From contig CATQJL010000112.1 of NCBI GenBank assembly GCA_958299035.1, forward strand, positions 64,325,117 to 64,389,116: a stretch of DNA of 64,000 nucleotides, given 5' to 3'. Made by a program: the position numbers and the translations under genes. How positions within the stretch are numbered: the stretch's first letter is position 1; every line of letters starts with the position of its first letter. Below the pieces are notes generated by a model. That model ran no database searches, was not told the DNA's origin, and saw only the letters and a program-made list of their open reading frames with translations. The DNA is from Cylicocyclus nassatus (lineage: Eukaryota > Nematoda > Chromadorea > Rhabditida > Strongylidae). Shown piece after piece: positions 35,237-47,029 of the stretch.

Positions 35237-36361
35237 TACAGTGTCCCAAAAGGAGGTGCACACTGTTTAATCGTTAATAACTCTCTTGCTTTCATGTCTT
35301 TTGGCGAGTTTGAGGTATCATTTTGTAGAGCGAGGTTCAGCTTAGATTTATAGTATGAAATCACCAATCGCTCTTCATTACTGTATGATCACGGAATGAA
35401 CTTTCAGCAGACGTCGTCACTATGAATTAGGCCTTTTGATGAAATAAATTCAAAAAGTCTGAAAATTAGTGTAGCAAGGTTTTCAGGCGTATTTCTCTGC
35501 ATAACTTTCCACCAGTTTTTTGAGCTTTCTCGATGGCGTATTCACATTTCTGACGAACACTGTGAAAACAGTTGTCACCCTAAATCTGATATAACTTATG
35601 AAAGAAGCCCTATACTGAAATGCAATTTTCATATTTAGAAGCAACGACTTTTAAGGCCAGTACAAGAGTTTCTAGCTTGTTTGGTTTTCGTTCTAGGGCT
35701 GATCACTTTTGATGGCTTAAAGTCTTCCTCGAAGTTCCTACCGTAATCTTACAGTAAAGAAAAAAGATTGATAATTTGCTTTATACGGCAAATCTAATGA
35801 GGAAAGCTACCTAACTCAGTTCGGCCTTTTGGCAAGGGACATATATGTCTTGAGTCACCTTTGAACGCAGATTCTAAATATGCTATTTCTAGCTGCCGCG
35901 CAGACATTCCGAGGCGAGTTATAGACTTTTTCCTCCGCAAAATTGGATACTACTGAACGTGACTGCGTGTAGATAAAAATTTGCAAGAAAAAGGTGCTGA
36001 GATAGCGAAATAACACAAATCCAATTTTTTCTTACTGAAAGGAAGCTTAACGCAAGTGTATTAGCGTTTAGGTGGATATATCGTGATGCCAGTGAGTCGT
36101 TGAATATGCTGATTTTGCACAGGAGAAAGTCCATAACTCGCTTCGGAATGGTGCTCGGCAGCCAGGAATAGCATATTTGGATTTAGCGTTTGAAGCTAAA
36201 ATATATATGTTTCTTGCCAAAAAGCCTAGCTAAGTTAGGTAGCTTCCTTTGTAAGTTAAACCTCGCTCTATAGAATGGTACCTCAAGCTCGGCAAAAGAC
36301 ATGAAAGCAGGAGAGTTATTAACAATCAAACGGTGTGCACATCTTTTTGGGACATCCTGTA
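35237..36361. mobile_element. Tc1/mariner-type MITE, CAGTGTCCCAAAA family, 1.1 kb
   Basis: Left end ACAGTGTCCCAAAAGGAGGT then GCACACTGTTTAATCGTTAA. The right end is the inverse, finishing TTTTTGGGACATCCTGT. The left 260 bases are closely related to 49057-49318. Confidence 0.8.
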
Positions 36362-36701
36362 TCAGACATTCTAATAAAATTCATCCGAGATTCTTTTTCA
36401 ATCAAGCGATAAAAATATTCAAGGTGGGACTCGCGCTGTCGTAGTGCAACGTCGTTGGACAGAAATCCTGTACAAGATTATCAATTTAGTGGTTCGTCAG
36501 CGTTTATACCCCAAGTGGAGTCTTGCCTAAACTGTCTTAACAATTTGACCTCGTTTGTGCATTCAGAATTCGGTCTTACAAAAATTTTGCTGTTGATAAT
36601 TTTATCGATGTTCTCAAATTTTTGCGATGGAATTTCGATGCAAAAGCAACTCATTCATAAATCTGTTTTAATTTTTGGTCAAATGGAGGGGCAAATCACA
36701 G

Positions 36702-37848
36702 ATGCGATAGTGTGAGAATTCTCACCCCCTCCTCACCCCTGATCCGGGACTAAGGTGATCCCTTCACCAAAAGCCGAAAAAGAAATCAACATTGAGGTAA
36801 GGTTAAGCGAAGGAGATATCTGTACGTGAATTGTTTATGCATAGGAAAGGAGGAGTCTGCTGAAAAAATGCTTGATACGGGTGTGAGTAGTGATTTCTGG
36901 ACATTTTCGAATTTTTTATATAAAAAATTCATAACTTTTGTAGATGAACATCTTTTACGGCGAAATAATCACCATTTGAACCGCCTCGTCCTCCCTTTCC
37001 AGACTATATACAGTTTGTCTCAGATAAGTCCAGAAACTGCCTGGGTGAAAGGTGTGCTCAGTGATTTCTGGAGATTTTCGAGTTTTTAACATAAAAAATT
37101 ATAACTTCTGTAGATGAACATCTTGTACGCTGAGATGGTCACCATTAGAAGCGCCTCGTCCTCCGCTATCAGAAAATATATACTTTGCCTAGGGTCCTTT
37201 GGAAAAAGTGCCGGGTGAAGGGTGGGTGAGACTATTGTAATGGGAGTGCTCAAGTACAGGCTTTTTTACCATTTTGAAAAGACGTCTACTTGAGCACTCC
37301 CATTATAAAAGTCTCACCCACCCTTCACCCGGCACTTTTTCTAACAGACCCCAGGCAAAGCATATATTTTCTGATAGCGGAGGAAGAGGCGCTTCTAATG
37401 GTGACCATCTCGGCGTACAAGATGTTCATCTACAGAAGTTATGAATTTTTCATGTTAAAAACTCGAAAATCACCAAAAATCACTGGGACACCCTTCACCC
37501 AGGCACTTTTTGCAACGGTCCAAACATAGTTTATACTTTCTAAAAGCGGAGGATGAGATGGTTCCAGTGGTGACCATCGCTGCTTACAATATGTTCATCA
37601 GCAGAAGTTATGAGTTTTTTTTACGTTATAAACTCGAAAATCTCCAGAAATCATTACTCACACCCGTCACCAAGCCCTTTTTTCAACAGACTCCTCCTTT
37701 TCTATACATAAACAATTCACGTACAAATATCTTTTTTGCTTAACCTTAACTCACTGTTGATTATTTTCCTCGACTTTTGGTGAAGGGGTTCACCTTGGTC
37801 CCGGCTCAGAGGTAAAGGTAGGGTGAGGAAATTCTCACACTATCGCAT
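36702..37848. mobile_element. foldback element with internal tandem subrepeats
   Basis: Ends ATGCGATAGTGTGAGAATT and the exact inverse AATTCTCACACTATCGCAT. Each arm carries subrepeats of about 185 bases with TGTAGATGAACATCTTTTAC or its inverse and GATTTCTGGAGATTTTCGAG. The midpoint is near 37275 (AGTACAGGCTTTTTTACC). The complementary segments AATGGGAGTGCTCAAGTA and TACTTGAGCACTCCCATT flank it. Confidence 0.85.
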
Positions 37849-37849
37849 T

Positions 37850-38990
37850 AGTGCTATATAGTGAACAGAAATTTTTTTCAAGGTGATATAACCTTTACTA
37901 CAACTGCACGTCCTTCCAAAATAGACCCGTTATTCGCGAAAAATCTCTGAATAGAATGGAAGCAGTGGTGCAGCATATGAGTTTTACAATCAAGAGTGCA
38001 TAGTGCCTACTAGTGTGGACCTTTGCGGACCGAAACCACGAGCAACGCAAAAGGAAAAAAAACTGACATATCAACATACTTTAGTAGCACGAACTCGGAC
38101 CACGAGCTTTGAGATAGACGTTTTTTTCTGGCTTCATACCAGCAGCAATGCAAGCTGTCTGATTTATCGAAAAAATCAACCAAAATCCACATTTACTTTT
38201 TACTATCCCAAGCATTTGGAGGTATAAGAGTTCTCAAACAGTTTGATCACGTCTTCAGATGCACTACGAGTTTTGCAGGAAAAGATGCAAACAAAGTGAG
38301 CTTTATTACTTAGCAGTGCACTCTGCACCAAACACCTGCAGATAACAGAAATTTTTTGTCGAATACGAATTCGAATAAGACATTCAAATACATTTACACT
38401 AATATTGAAAACCAAGTTTTTGATTATTCGAGTTTACAAATTTTATTAGAAAACCCCGTTTTCTGTTTGTTCAAGTTTTGTGTTTTACACGGAAAACTCC
38501 GCGGTTCGCATTCCTAATGCGAACATGTCTAAGGTTAATAAAATAATCAAATCTCGATTTGGATCCAGGTAAATCGTCGATGTGTTAACTGGTAAGCCTA
38601 AAGGCGTACCTCGCGCAATCTTAGACACAGCGCGCTAGCGGCTGCAACCACTTCAGTTGGGAAAGGGGGAAGGGAGTACCAGAGGTTTTCTGGCGATAAA
38701 CAGCTGGATGAATCGCGCTTGGGCAACGACTTAGCCAGCTCCTTCTAATTAGCATCCATAAAATAAGGTACGCATGCTTATTTGAATATTGCCTCTGAGA
38801 TAAAAAGTCATTTGCAAAGAGACGGTAATAGGGAGAAAAGGTCATATTTTATTTCTAAGCCATGATGAGTAATATGGCCAAGGTATTTATTGTTTGAACA
38901 TGATCATAGTTCACATTCGTGGAGTGATAGAGCGTTATTCAAGTTTTATATCGAATGTGGATCATAACACAATTGTGAAGTGTCTTACTT
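37850..38990. other. intergenic, no gene recognised
   Basis: No supported coding segment or repeat. This is the 3' flank of macin copy 2; no AATAAA is found just past its stop, the nearest candidate being GATATAAAA on the gene strand near 38945-38953. Confidence 0.35.
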
Positions 38991-38996
38991 TCGAGA

Positions 38997-39448
38997 TCAT
39001 AGTCCAAATCTACAGGTAGCGATATCAATGGGATTTTTTGATTTAGCATGTCCTCCTCCAGTGCACCTGTAAGCAACGAACATTTGAAAAGATTGAATAC
39101 AGATGGAAGGACTTACTGGCATTGGTATCCACCGCTACATCTTTTGTTGAAAACTTTGACGCAATGTCCTCCTGATCTTCCCTTACATTTTCTGCAGTAT
39201 TCAGCACATGATTTCCACAAAATTCCCGTGGCGAACTGTAATAAAATGTAAGCTTTTGACTAAAATCTTTTTCTTGTGGGCAGAAATCGAAGGGAGATTT
39301 CGCAACTGCCTTGCTATTGTAGAGGAAGTGTAATACGACTACTTACAGCTGTTTGTGGTGTGCAGCGGCTCCAATTTTTGTAACATCCACATTCGGACTG
39401 TATAACCAAGGAGAGCAATAATAGAATGGGTAGGGCAAAGCTGTTCAT
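38997..39448 (-). CDS. macin-family antimicrobial peptide, copy 2 (three exons)
   Basis: Three-exon gene on the minus strand: 39347-39448, 39117-39235 and 38997-39066. Introns are 111 and 50 bases with GT..AG borders in the same phases as copy 1. The product is 96 residues. The signal peptide starts [20 protein letters not shown], and the mature peptide starts [14 protein letters not shown] followed by [17 protein letters not shown]. All ten mature cysteines keep the 6-14-3-2-7-7-5-1-16 spacing, and the C terminus is CRFGL. Compared with copy 1, changes concentrate between cysteines 5 and 7 (KGRSGGH, VKVFNKR) and in the tail, leaving the scaffold untouched. That pattern suggests functional constraint. 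Start choice follows the TATA spacing shared with copy 1. It is an intact reading frame and probably a functional secreted host-defence peptide. Confidence 0.93.
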
Positions 39449-39478
39449 GGTATATGATTTCTGCAGTCTGCCCCTGAA

Positions 39479-39486
39479 TTTATATC
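39479..39486 (-). promoter_or_regulatory. TATA box of macin copy 2
   Basis: On the minus strand, CGATATAAATTCAGG lies 36 bases upstream of the ATG. It matches the copy 1 promoter almost base for base. Similarity between the two copies continues upstream for roughly 100-130 bases (for example GATAGCTAAACATTTG at copy 2 against GTATAGCTAAGCATTTA at copy 1), so the promoter was duplicated with the gene. Confidence 0.6.
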
Positions 39487-39649
39487 GAGAATTGCGATTG
39501 TTTTGTTACACTTTCACGGTCTATTCAACGGAGCTCACGTCGTGATAGCTAAACATTTGTTCAAAAAAAAACCAAAAACGTTTAACATGACGAGTCCGCA
39601 TCAAGATGACTCAGACACTTCTCGTGATATAGGATTAGCGAAGCAATAG

Positions 39650-41340
39650 GATGGATTGTCTTGTTCAGTGAAGTCGCAAAAAAGGTTTCAGCTTTAGCTG
39701 GAATAAAGGTCGAAAGTGATGATGGAATAAAGTTTGCGACGAGTAGTAGATGTACTCAAGTGAGACGATTATGTTTTATCCATGACATGAATCTAGTGCC
39801 ATAAAGCCGACTGAGATGCGATGCTCGCAAATTGGAAGCCGATAAACTGTCTTTTTTATAATATTTGCAAATGATATGATTTGTGTCCTCTTATTCGTTC
39901 AAATAATTTGAAACTTAGCAGTTAGCATCCGACAATTATCTGGAATTCCAACTGCAAAATCAAGCTTACAATTCGATTGGAAAATGGCAGCAAAGGTGTC
40001 AGTAAAGTTTATTTTAAAAATTATCTGGTTACGCAATTCCGAAGTACAAAGCCGAACATGTGTAAAGTGCGTCACGTTGAGTGAGAAATCATCTTTGATC
40101 GAAGAATTTTGGACAATCTGCTCAAACCTGGCAAATCACCTGCTCCTAGAGTTTGTTTTCATCCTGGGCTTGACACAGGTTGACTTTCAGGGTCTTTCGA
40201 AAAAAAGTTTGCATTTACCGTAGTTTTACAAAGTTATCGACTTTTGTGAAGTCCCTACCAACTTTACCTAAAGGTCTAAGTATGTACTACGACCGGTGGA
40301 ACTTAGGAAACGGGAAGAAACACAAACAGATGGCGTTTTTTCAAAATGTTTCAAGGCCGTCATAAGATGGAAAAAGGAAAACATGACGAAAGGCGAAATA
40401 AGACTCAGACATTTTTGTAATAAAACTTTGAAGAGACGTATTTAGAAGGCATAAGTTTTAAGGATTGATATCCAACAAAGCAATTTTAAATGCAGAGGAC
40501 AGGAAAAGCACTGACTCTTCCTTTTAGCTGGAAGATAGATTTTCGAACGAGGGTAAAATCTACGGTAAGTTATTAAAAGTAATTTCTAACGCTTCTGCTC
40601 CGGGTAGGTCATTTGTTCAATGAACGACCTCCCAAAACTGATTTGATTTGGAGCACAAAAAGATATCATTTACTTTTTTTCAAGTTTTGAGTGTTTTTTT
40701 TCACATACTATTGTTCATAGGAATGTTGTAGACATGTGGTTCAATTTTTGTGTCATGTGATAGGTTGTGCGATGTTAACAAGCCATTTGTTCATTTTACT
40801 CACTCTTTGATTTCCTATTTGGAAAAAGAACACGCCAGAGGATTTCAATTATGTAGTAACTTGAAAGAGATATCCACAATCGTACGGCTTGCAAAACTTG
40901 TGTAGCTTGAAAACAAAAGCATTATACTTCTCAGTAATTTTCCCTGTTCCGAGCCTGAAAGCAAAGACGCATTGAATTCAATGTATTATCTCTAATTCTG
41001 AGTTTAATCTCAGAATTTTGTTCAAACGTTAGCAAGAGCCTTGCTTTTTTTCAAAGAAGAAATCAAAATTATAAATGTCAGTTGAGATAATAAAGCAATG
41101 ATAAAGTATTCAATGTGCTCTGCTTCAACTTACTACCTTATGAATGTCAAAGCCGATACTCGGGAGAAAGCGGAGGAGGTAAGTGGTAGAACTGAACAGA
41201 TGTCCTTCTCATTTGCGGTAAGGTGTCAGCGTTTTACAAAACAAGGTCTCTCACATTTGATATTTAAAGATATCCTGTGGTCTCCCCAAGCATGCCCATT
41301 TCTAGTAACCGGATTTTGGGAAATCTGTGCATGTTAGATA
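39650..41340. other. intergenic, no gene recognised
   Basis: Upstream of macin copy 2. Open segments at 39984-40223 and 41098-41337 lack splice context and recognisable domains. The stretch 41330-41360 has a duplicated ATACAGTTAATTAAG at the edge of the next transposon. Confidence 0.35.
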
Positions 41341-41341
41341 C

Positions 41342-42793
41342 AGTTAATTAAGATACAGTTAATTAAGACACTCTGGAAATCGTCGTAATTGTCGTTCTTG
41401 TCAATGAATCTGTCGGAAACTTTGCTGTATTTAGCGCATGTTAACCCACCATGACCTCTCAAGACGGCTTACAGTCTTGTTGAGTTTGGACGGAGAAAAA
41501 CGAAAAGATTCGAAAAAGCTCCCAATGAAAGCTGGACAAAATTATAAAGACACCTGGTTTTTCTAATCACTATCGCATTCCTTGACTCTCGAATTTTTTT
41601 GTACAATTACATCTCAAAATATGAAACATTTGCAAACCTACGACCTGTCATCCTACTCAAATAAAAGCGATCACTGCATTTTTTACTTTCAAAAGCATTA
41701 AAAATCTATTGATTCTTTTTTATGGATGAGGTGAAGAGCGCTCTCATAAACGTTGCGTAGTCGCTGATATTGACGGACATACTCCAACCTCACCATAGGG
41801 CTGACACACTTTTGCACCACAAAACTCGATTCTCAAACAACAAAAAATACTGTAATGTAGCCATTACAACAGCCATACAACAGTGAACTTGTGCGCATGG
41901 CTAGGAAAAAATTTTGGGATTGAGCACTCTTCCACTGAAAGTTGAGTGGAGCACCCTGCACATTTAACGCCAAATCAGATTACGAGATAAAACGGGAGAC
42001 GCTTAATGCTTCAAAATCTTAGCTAACCTCATTTATCGGGTGAAATAAACGCAAAGGGAAATAAGGAGATCTAGGGTTATTTCGTTCTGCTCGCAAGGAA
42101 TTTTCGTGAAAAATTTTTCAGATCTAAGTCGCAATTGCATCACTAGGGAAAGCAGAAGTTGTTGCAAAATCTGCATCACCATGTAGGCAATGTAATAAAC
42201 CAAATCCAGCGTTTTATGAATATTGCAAACAGAGTTGTGTGGAGTAAAAGCATGACAACCCCATAGTGAGGGTGGAATCTGTCCGTCAATGTCAGCGATT
42301 ACGCAGACATTATGAAAGCGCTCCTCACCTCATCTATCAAAAATGCTCAGTATATTTCATGACTATTATTTGAAAAAAAAACAAGGCTTGAAAACTCCTC
42401 CAACCAGTTTCTTGTTAAAGCAGATTGACTTTTGATGTTTCAAGCAAAAATGCAGTAATCGGTTTTTATTTGAGTAGAATGATAGGGTCTAGGTGTTGCA
42501 AATGTTTCATATTTTAGGATGTACTTGTACAAAAAAATTCAAGAGCCAACGAATGCGGTAGTGATTGGAAAAACCAAGGTCTTTATAATTTTGTCTAGCT
42601 TTCATTAAGGGTTCTTTCGAATTTTTTCGTTTTTCTCCGTTCAAGCTCAACAAGAGTGGAAGCCCTCTTGAGGGATCATGGTAGGTTAACATGCTCACAA
42701 TACAGCAAAGTTTCAGACTGACTCATTCATAAGAACGAGAATTACGAGGATTTCTAGAATGTCTTTGTAATTATGGCCAGCACTGTATTTTCA
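41342..42793. mobile_element. Tc1-like foldback, diverged relative of 25593-27373
   Basis: Shares GACACTCTGGAAATCGTCGT at the left and GGCCAGCACTGTA at the right. The inner blocks (CTCACCATAGGGCTGACA, GCAATGTAATAAACC) parallel the 25.6 kb element. The arms are shorter and more diverged, and the left terminal CAGTGCTGG is replaced by a duplicated ACAGTTAATTAAGAC. Confidence 0.75.
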
Positions 42794-42921
42794 TATGGCT
42801 TTGTAGGCAAATTATCGACTTGTATGAAGTTCCATCGAGTCTTCCTCAATAGTGCGTAACCAAACAACATGAGTCTATCAATCGGTATTTCTTTAGTACT
42901 TTCGCGGCTTGAATGAAGTGG

Positions 42922-43047
42922 CTATCTTCTCCGCTGTTGTTGTAACTTAATCATAGCAGCTTCTTTTTTCACTTTTGGCAGCAAAAATGACTTTGATTTG
43001 TGCTTGTTCATGTCGGACATGGTCTTCCAAGGCGACACCTCGGTGCG
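42922..43047 (-). CDS. candidate terminal exon, lysine-rich, unidentified
   Basis: On the minus strand an acceptor TTTTTCACAG is followed by 41 in-frame codons and TAG. The peptide includes RTEVSPWKTMSDMNKHK, KSFLLPKVKKEAAMIKL and QQQRRR. Exon length is a multiple of three if entered in phase 0. Natural-looking codon use and the clean acceptor favour a real last exon of a basic, possibly nuclear, protein. The upstream exon is not clear; the segments at 43432-43680 are the nearest candidates. Not part of any repeat that I can see. Confidence 0.4.
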   Translation of the reverse strand, partial: RTEVSPWKTMSDMNKHKSKSFLLPKVKKEAAMIKLQQQRRR

Positions 43048-43431
43048 CTGTGAAAAATATTTTTGTAAAATTAAGCCTATGCCCCTTTTTCTGGGTAAAG
43101 AGCCAGCATTTAACTTTATATAAAGTCGCTGACCGGATAGCGTTCTAATACACCCGTGAATTGTGTTTGCTTGCCATTAGTTTGCCACATAAGGCCTCTT
43201 AGAAAATACAGGCGTCCCTCCTGCGTGTTTCTTCCTAAGCAAGTGTGCAACAATTTCTTTCAGTGATTCAACATTAATGAATATGTTTCCAGGGATTGCT
43301 CCCTTTAGGCCCCTTTTTAGTAGTGAGCTTCGAACATTGTCTCATTTTCTTTTTGCCTTCTGCAAATAAACAATTGCGTTCGGCGTAAATAATTTTGGAG
43401 GCTCACGTTTAGGAGTTCCTACGCGTATTTA

Positions 43432-43680
43432 TTACTGGATGAGAGCAAGAAAGAGACCAAAACCTAATGTGCTCCAGTATTCAAAACTCCTTCGATTATC
43501 CTGCAGCCGCGTGATGAGCTGACTTTGTGACTCCAGCTCCATCGCCATTCCAGTTCTTCTATGACTCGTTTTCAAATCGTCAGAAACCCTGAGTTTTGAA
43601 AAAAGTTAAGTTTGTGAAATTAACTCAGCATACCTGAATGGATCTGCGGCAGCGATTTTGCAGCTGGCATTCCAAATCAC
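43432..43680 (-). CDS. candidate exon pair with SNARE-like heptad helix
   Basis: A 47-base segment (43634-43680) ends at the donor CAG|GTATG. After a 45-base intron, a second segment starts at 43588 past the acceptor AACTCAG. Joined in phase they read ADPFRVSDDLKTSHRRTG, MAMELESQSQLITRLQDN, then RRSFEYWSTLG and a hydrophobic end before a stop at 43432. The spacing LK..S...TG.aMe.ELesQ..LI.rL resembles SNARE helices of the SNAP-25/syntaxin type, but this is a visual resemblance only. Upstream of 43681 lies a repeat, so the gene is interrupted or has a repeat in its intron. The join to 42922-43047 is possible but unproven. Confidence 0.3.
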
Positions 43681-43696
43681 CTATACATATATATAT

Positions 43697-44331
43697 TACT
43701 AGCTGGCTTACCCGGCTCCGCCGTATGTTCCGAATAGAAAATTCCATTTCTCAACCGATCCGAACCAAACTTGGCACACATACACTTCGGGCCACGGCGG
43801 GTGTCACAGTCCACTTTTCGTTATCGATTGATGCCGATTTTATCGATTTTTTGCAAAATTGAGCTAGGAGGCTGGAATTTGGCAGGGGGTGTAATCGAGC
43901 ATGCTGATCATCCCCACGGGGGATGATCAGCATGCTCGATTACACCCCCTGCCAAATCGATTACCCCCTGTGCCAAATCCCAGCCCCGTAGCTCAAACTT
44001 TGCAAAAAAATCGATGAAATCGATAAAAGTAATGCACGATTTTAAAAACTAATATTGTATTCGGAATCCCCATGCTCACTTACCCCCTGTGCCAACTCCC
44101 AGCCCCGTAGCTCAAATTTTGCAAAAAATCGATAAAATCGATATCGATCGATGACGAAAAGTAGCCTATGATACGCGCCGGGGCCCGAAGTGTATGTGTG
44201 CCAAGTTTGGTCCGGATCGGTTCAGAAATGGAATTTTCTATTCGGAACATACGTACATACATACATACATACATACATACAGACAGAAAGACATACAGAC
44301 AAACAGACATTCAGCTTTATATATAAGATAG
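43697..44331. mobile_element. palindromic dispersed repeat with CATA tail
   Basis: Starts CTAGCTGGCTTACCCGGCTC and contains CCGAATAGAAAATTCCATTT, ACACTTCGGGCC, and CGATTGATGCCGATTTTATC. It then reads back in inverse through a centre at about 43890-43945 (GATCATCCCC/GGGGATGATC). The right end is a (CATA)n/(CAGA)n run closing with TTCAGCTTTATATATAAGAT. Same family as 44340-45141 and 56655-57178. The superfamily is not certain. Confidence 0.65.
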
Positions 44332-45141
44332 CTCGCTTGAATAAGCATGACCAAGTACCAACCTATATCTTTCTAATCCAGGGCTCTAAAAAAGAAAGTA
44401 TTGGGTATTCTCACGAACCGCTACTACATTCCGTAATCAGCATGCTCAGTACTCCACTGTGCCAACTCCCAGTCCCGTAGCTTGAACTTTGCAAAAAAAT
44501 CGATAGAATTGGTAAAAGTAATGGACGATTTCAAAAACTATTTTTGTATTCGCAATCAGCATGCTCGATTACCCGCCTGTGCAAACTCCCAGCCACGCAT
44601 GCCAAAATTTACAAATAAATCGATAAAATCGATAAAAGTAATGGACGATTTCAAAAACTAATTTTGTATTCGTAATCAGCATGCTAGATTACCCCCCTGT
44701 GCCAAACCCCAGCCCCCTAGCTCAAATTTTGCAAAAAACCGATAAAATCGACATCAATCGATAACGAAAGGTGGACTGTGACACCCGCCGGGGCCCGAAG
44801 TGTATGTGTGCCAAGTTTGGTCCCGATCGGTTCAGAAATGGAATTTTCTATTCGGAACATACGTACAGACATACATACAGACAGACAGACAGACATACAG
44901 GGCTTTTCAACCTGAGAGTCGCAAGTTTCGCTTGCGCGGCTCCTCCAACGCGGCCGCCTCGCTCAGGCCGCGCGCGGCGTTTGCTGCGTATCGCCCGGAT
45001 TTCGCCAAGCTTCAGTCGACGCGCAGCCAGCGCCACGAACGCTGCGCGGACCTACGCGTGGCGTCCTAGCGGGGCGGGTGTGACACTCAGGTTGTAAAGC
45101 CCTGTACATACAAACAGACATTCAGCTTTATATATAAGATT
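44332..45141. mobile_element. second copy of the CATA/CAGA-tailed repeat, rearranged
   Basis: Three partial repeats of AATCAGCATGCTCGATTACC followed by CCAACTCCCAGCCCC and AAAATCGATAAAAGTAATGG, then the right arm and a CATA/CAGA run ending TTCAGCTTTATATATAAGAT. The tail is split by the MITE at 44898-45104. Confidence 0.6.
44898..45104. mobile_element. nested GC-rich MITE, CAGGGCTTT ends
   Basis: Ends CAGGGCTTTTCAACCTGAG and the inverse CTCAGGTTGTAAAGCCCTG around a very GC-rich core (GGCCGCGCGCGGCG). Inserted in the CAGA microsatellite; ACATA lies at both flanks but in a repetitive context. Confidence 0.85.
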
Positions 45142-45143
45142 AT

Positions 45144-45823
45144 GCAGGGCGTCCCAAAAGTAAGTACACACTTTTCAATCATTATTATCTCTCTTCCCAT
45201 TGCGTATTTTTCCGCCATTCAAGTACCATTCTGTAGATGAGGCTTCAGCTTAGATTTGCATTATCGAGCAAATTACCGATCCCTCTTTATTACTGTAGGA
45301 TTACTGTAGGAAGCTCGACAAGAATTTTAGGCCATTGGAAGCTATACTCTACCTAGGAACAAAACCAAACAAGCCAAAAACCCCTATACTATGGTAATGA
45401 AAGCCGCTAATTTCGAGTATGAAATTCCCACTCTACTATGATGCTTCTTTCCAAAGTTATGCCAGGTAAACCGTAATAACGGAATTTCCAGTATTTGTCA
45501 GAAATGTAATTACACCATCAAAAAATCTGGAAACACTCTTAAAAAGTTGTGTAGTGAATCAGCGTGCGCGAAAACCTTAGTAAACGATTTTTCAGATTTT
45601 TTCGGAAAAAATCTAGTTAAATGGCTTTTTTCACAATGGTTCCAAATGCTGGAAGTTCTTACCGTAATCCTACAGTAATGAAGAGGGATCGGTAGTTCGC
45701 TCAATACTGAGAGTCTAAGTTGAAGCCTCTTCTACAGAACGGTACTCGAATGGCAAAAAAAGATCCATTGAAGAGATATTGACGATTGAAAAGAGTGTAC
45801 CTACTTTTGGGACACCCTGTATA
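45144..45823. mobile_element. Tc1/mariner-type MITE, CAGGGCGTCCC variant
   Basis: Left end GCAGGGCGTCCCAAAAGTAA, right end the inverse TTACTTTTGGGACACCCTGTA in slightly diverged form. Paired inner blocks include ATTACTGTAGGATTACTG and CGTAATCCTACAGTAATG. It abuts the next element directly. Confidence 0.8.
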
Positions 45824-46424
45824 TTATGTGGGTCCAAAAGTTCGTGCCACTTTTTAGAAGACAAATCGTTTATACGGTATCCGATGCAGAATTTCTTCCT
45901 CTTTCCAGCAGTTATGTTTTTGAAGCGGTCTTTTCGTCGAGCGCTGAGATAATTGCCGAAAACTAGAACTCTTCATTTTTCCATGACTAAATTTCGCTAA
46001 TTTTCAAAATTTTCATTTTAAACTTTTGAACGTGCTCTAATAACCACCTGATAGTGCAAACCTTATGCAAATTAATGCAACTTTGCATCTCTCTGGCATG
46101 CTTTCTCGAAAAATATATTTTTCATTCCAACCTCGCAAAACATCGGACTTCGAACAGTTTAGGTATCATTCAATGCATCTTTTTCTCCTCTTCCTGACAG
46201 CTTCTTTTTCTTCGCGCAACATGCTACTTTTGCAAGCAGTCGCTGTAATTTCCAGTTTTACGGGTGCGCAAGGTTGTAGTCGAAATTCCAAAATTCAACC
46301 ATTCTCACGCCGTAATCGCTTATTTACTTCTTAATACTAGCGATAGTATTGACCGAGTTTCAGAACTTCAATATTTCGGGGATTTCGCAACGTCTGGTGC
46401 AATTATGGCCCTGAAGCTCGATCA

Positions 46425-46600
46425 GTTCGGGTGAACTGAACTTATCCCATCAGTTCATCTCACGTCAGGTGAACTGATGACCGCCCACCTTCCCATGCTA
46501 TAAGTATGGCAAGTGAACTGATAGTTGACCATCTATCCACCTGCTGCAGTCAACTCTTCCACATCAGTTCACGTTCAAGTGACCTGAACGTGAACTGGTG
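46425..46600. repeat. cluster of GTGAACTGA motifs in both orientations
   Basis: At least seven copies of GTGAACTGA or TCAGTTCAC lie within 180 bases, forming interleaved hairpins. The two sides (GATCAGTTCGGGTGAACTGA; CAAGTGACCTGAACGTGAAC) are inverted. It may be a small MITE that inserted into the larger foldback. Confidence 0.55.
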
Positions 46601-47029
46601 TTAGAGTGATGCAAATAGTGTGTAAAAGAGGAGATGCAGACATGACTTCCGTAAGTTGCTCCTGAGTAACTTACGATACACATCAGTTACTCTAAAAATG
46701 CAGACAAAATCGGCGCGAAACTGCACAACCGCGCCCGAAAAGGAGAGGATCGATGAACAGCTGATTTTGGCGAGGCTAACAAAAAAAAACAAATTCTTCT
46801 CTTTTTTTATAGACCTTACTGGTTTTTTTCCACTAGCTGTCCAAAACAAAAACTCTTTTATTCATTTCATCGAATTCACGCTGCAACCATTTCGTTTTCC
46901 ATAAAATTTTCGTCACAAATTGTGTTTTGGTTTTATCCGTGCATTTGCTAAGCGAAATCCTTGATAGCGGTCATCATCGATTGCGTAGTGGCCGCTATCA
47001 AAGATTGCCCAGCGATGCATCAAAAGGTG

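Noticed and set aside
44190..44480. Open frame reading THIHTYIQTERHTDKQT-type protein
   Set aside because: It is a translation of the CATA/CAGA microsatellite tail; similar frames occur at 13777-14013, 44771-45097 and 56952-57303.
46656..46904. 82-codon frame between foldback arms
   Set aside because: No splice borders, no domain, and an equally long frame on the opposite strand over the same bases.
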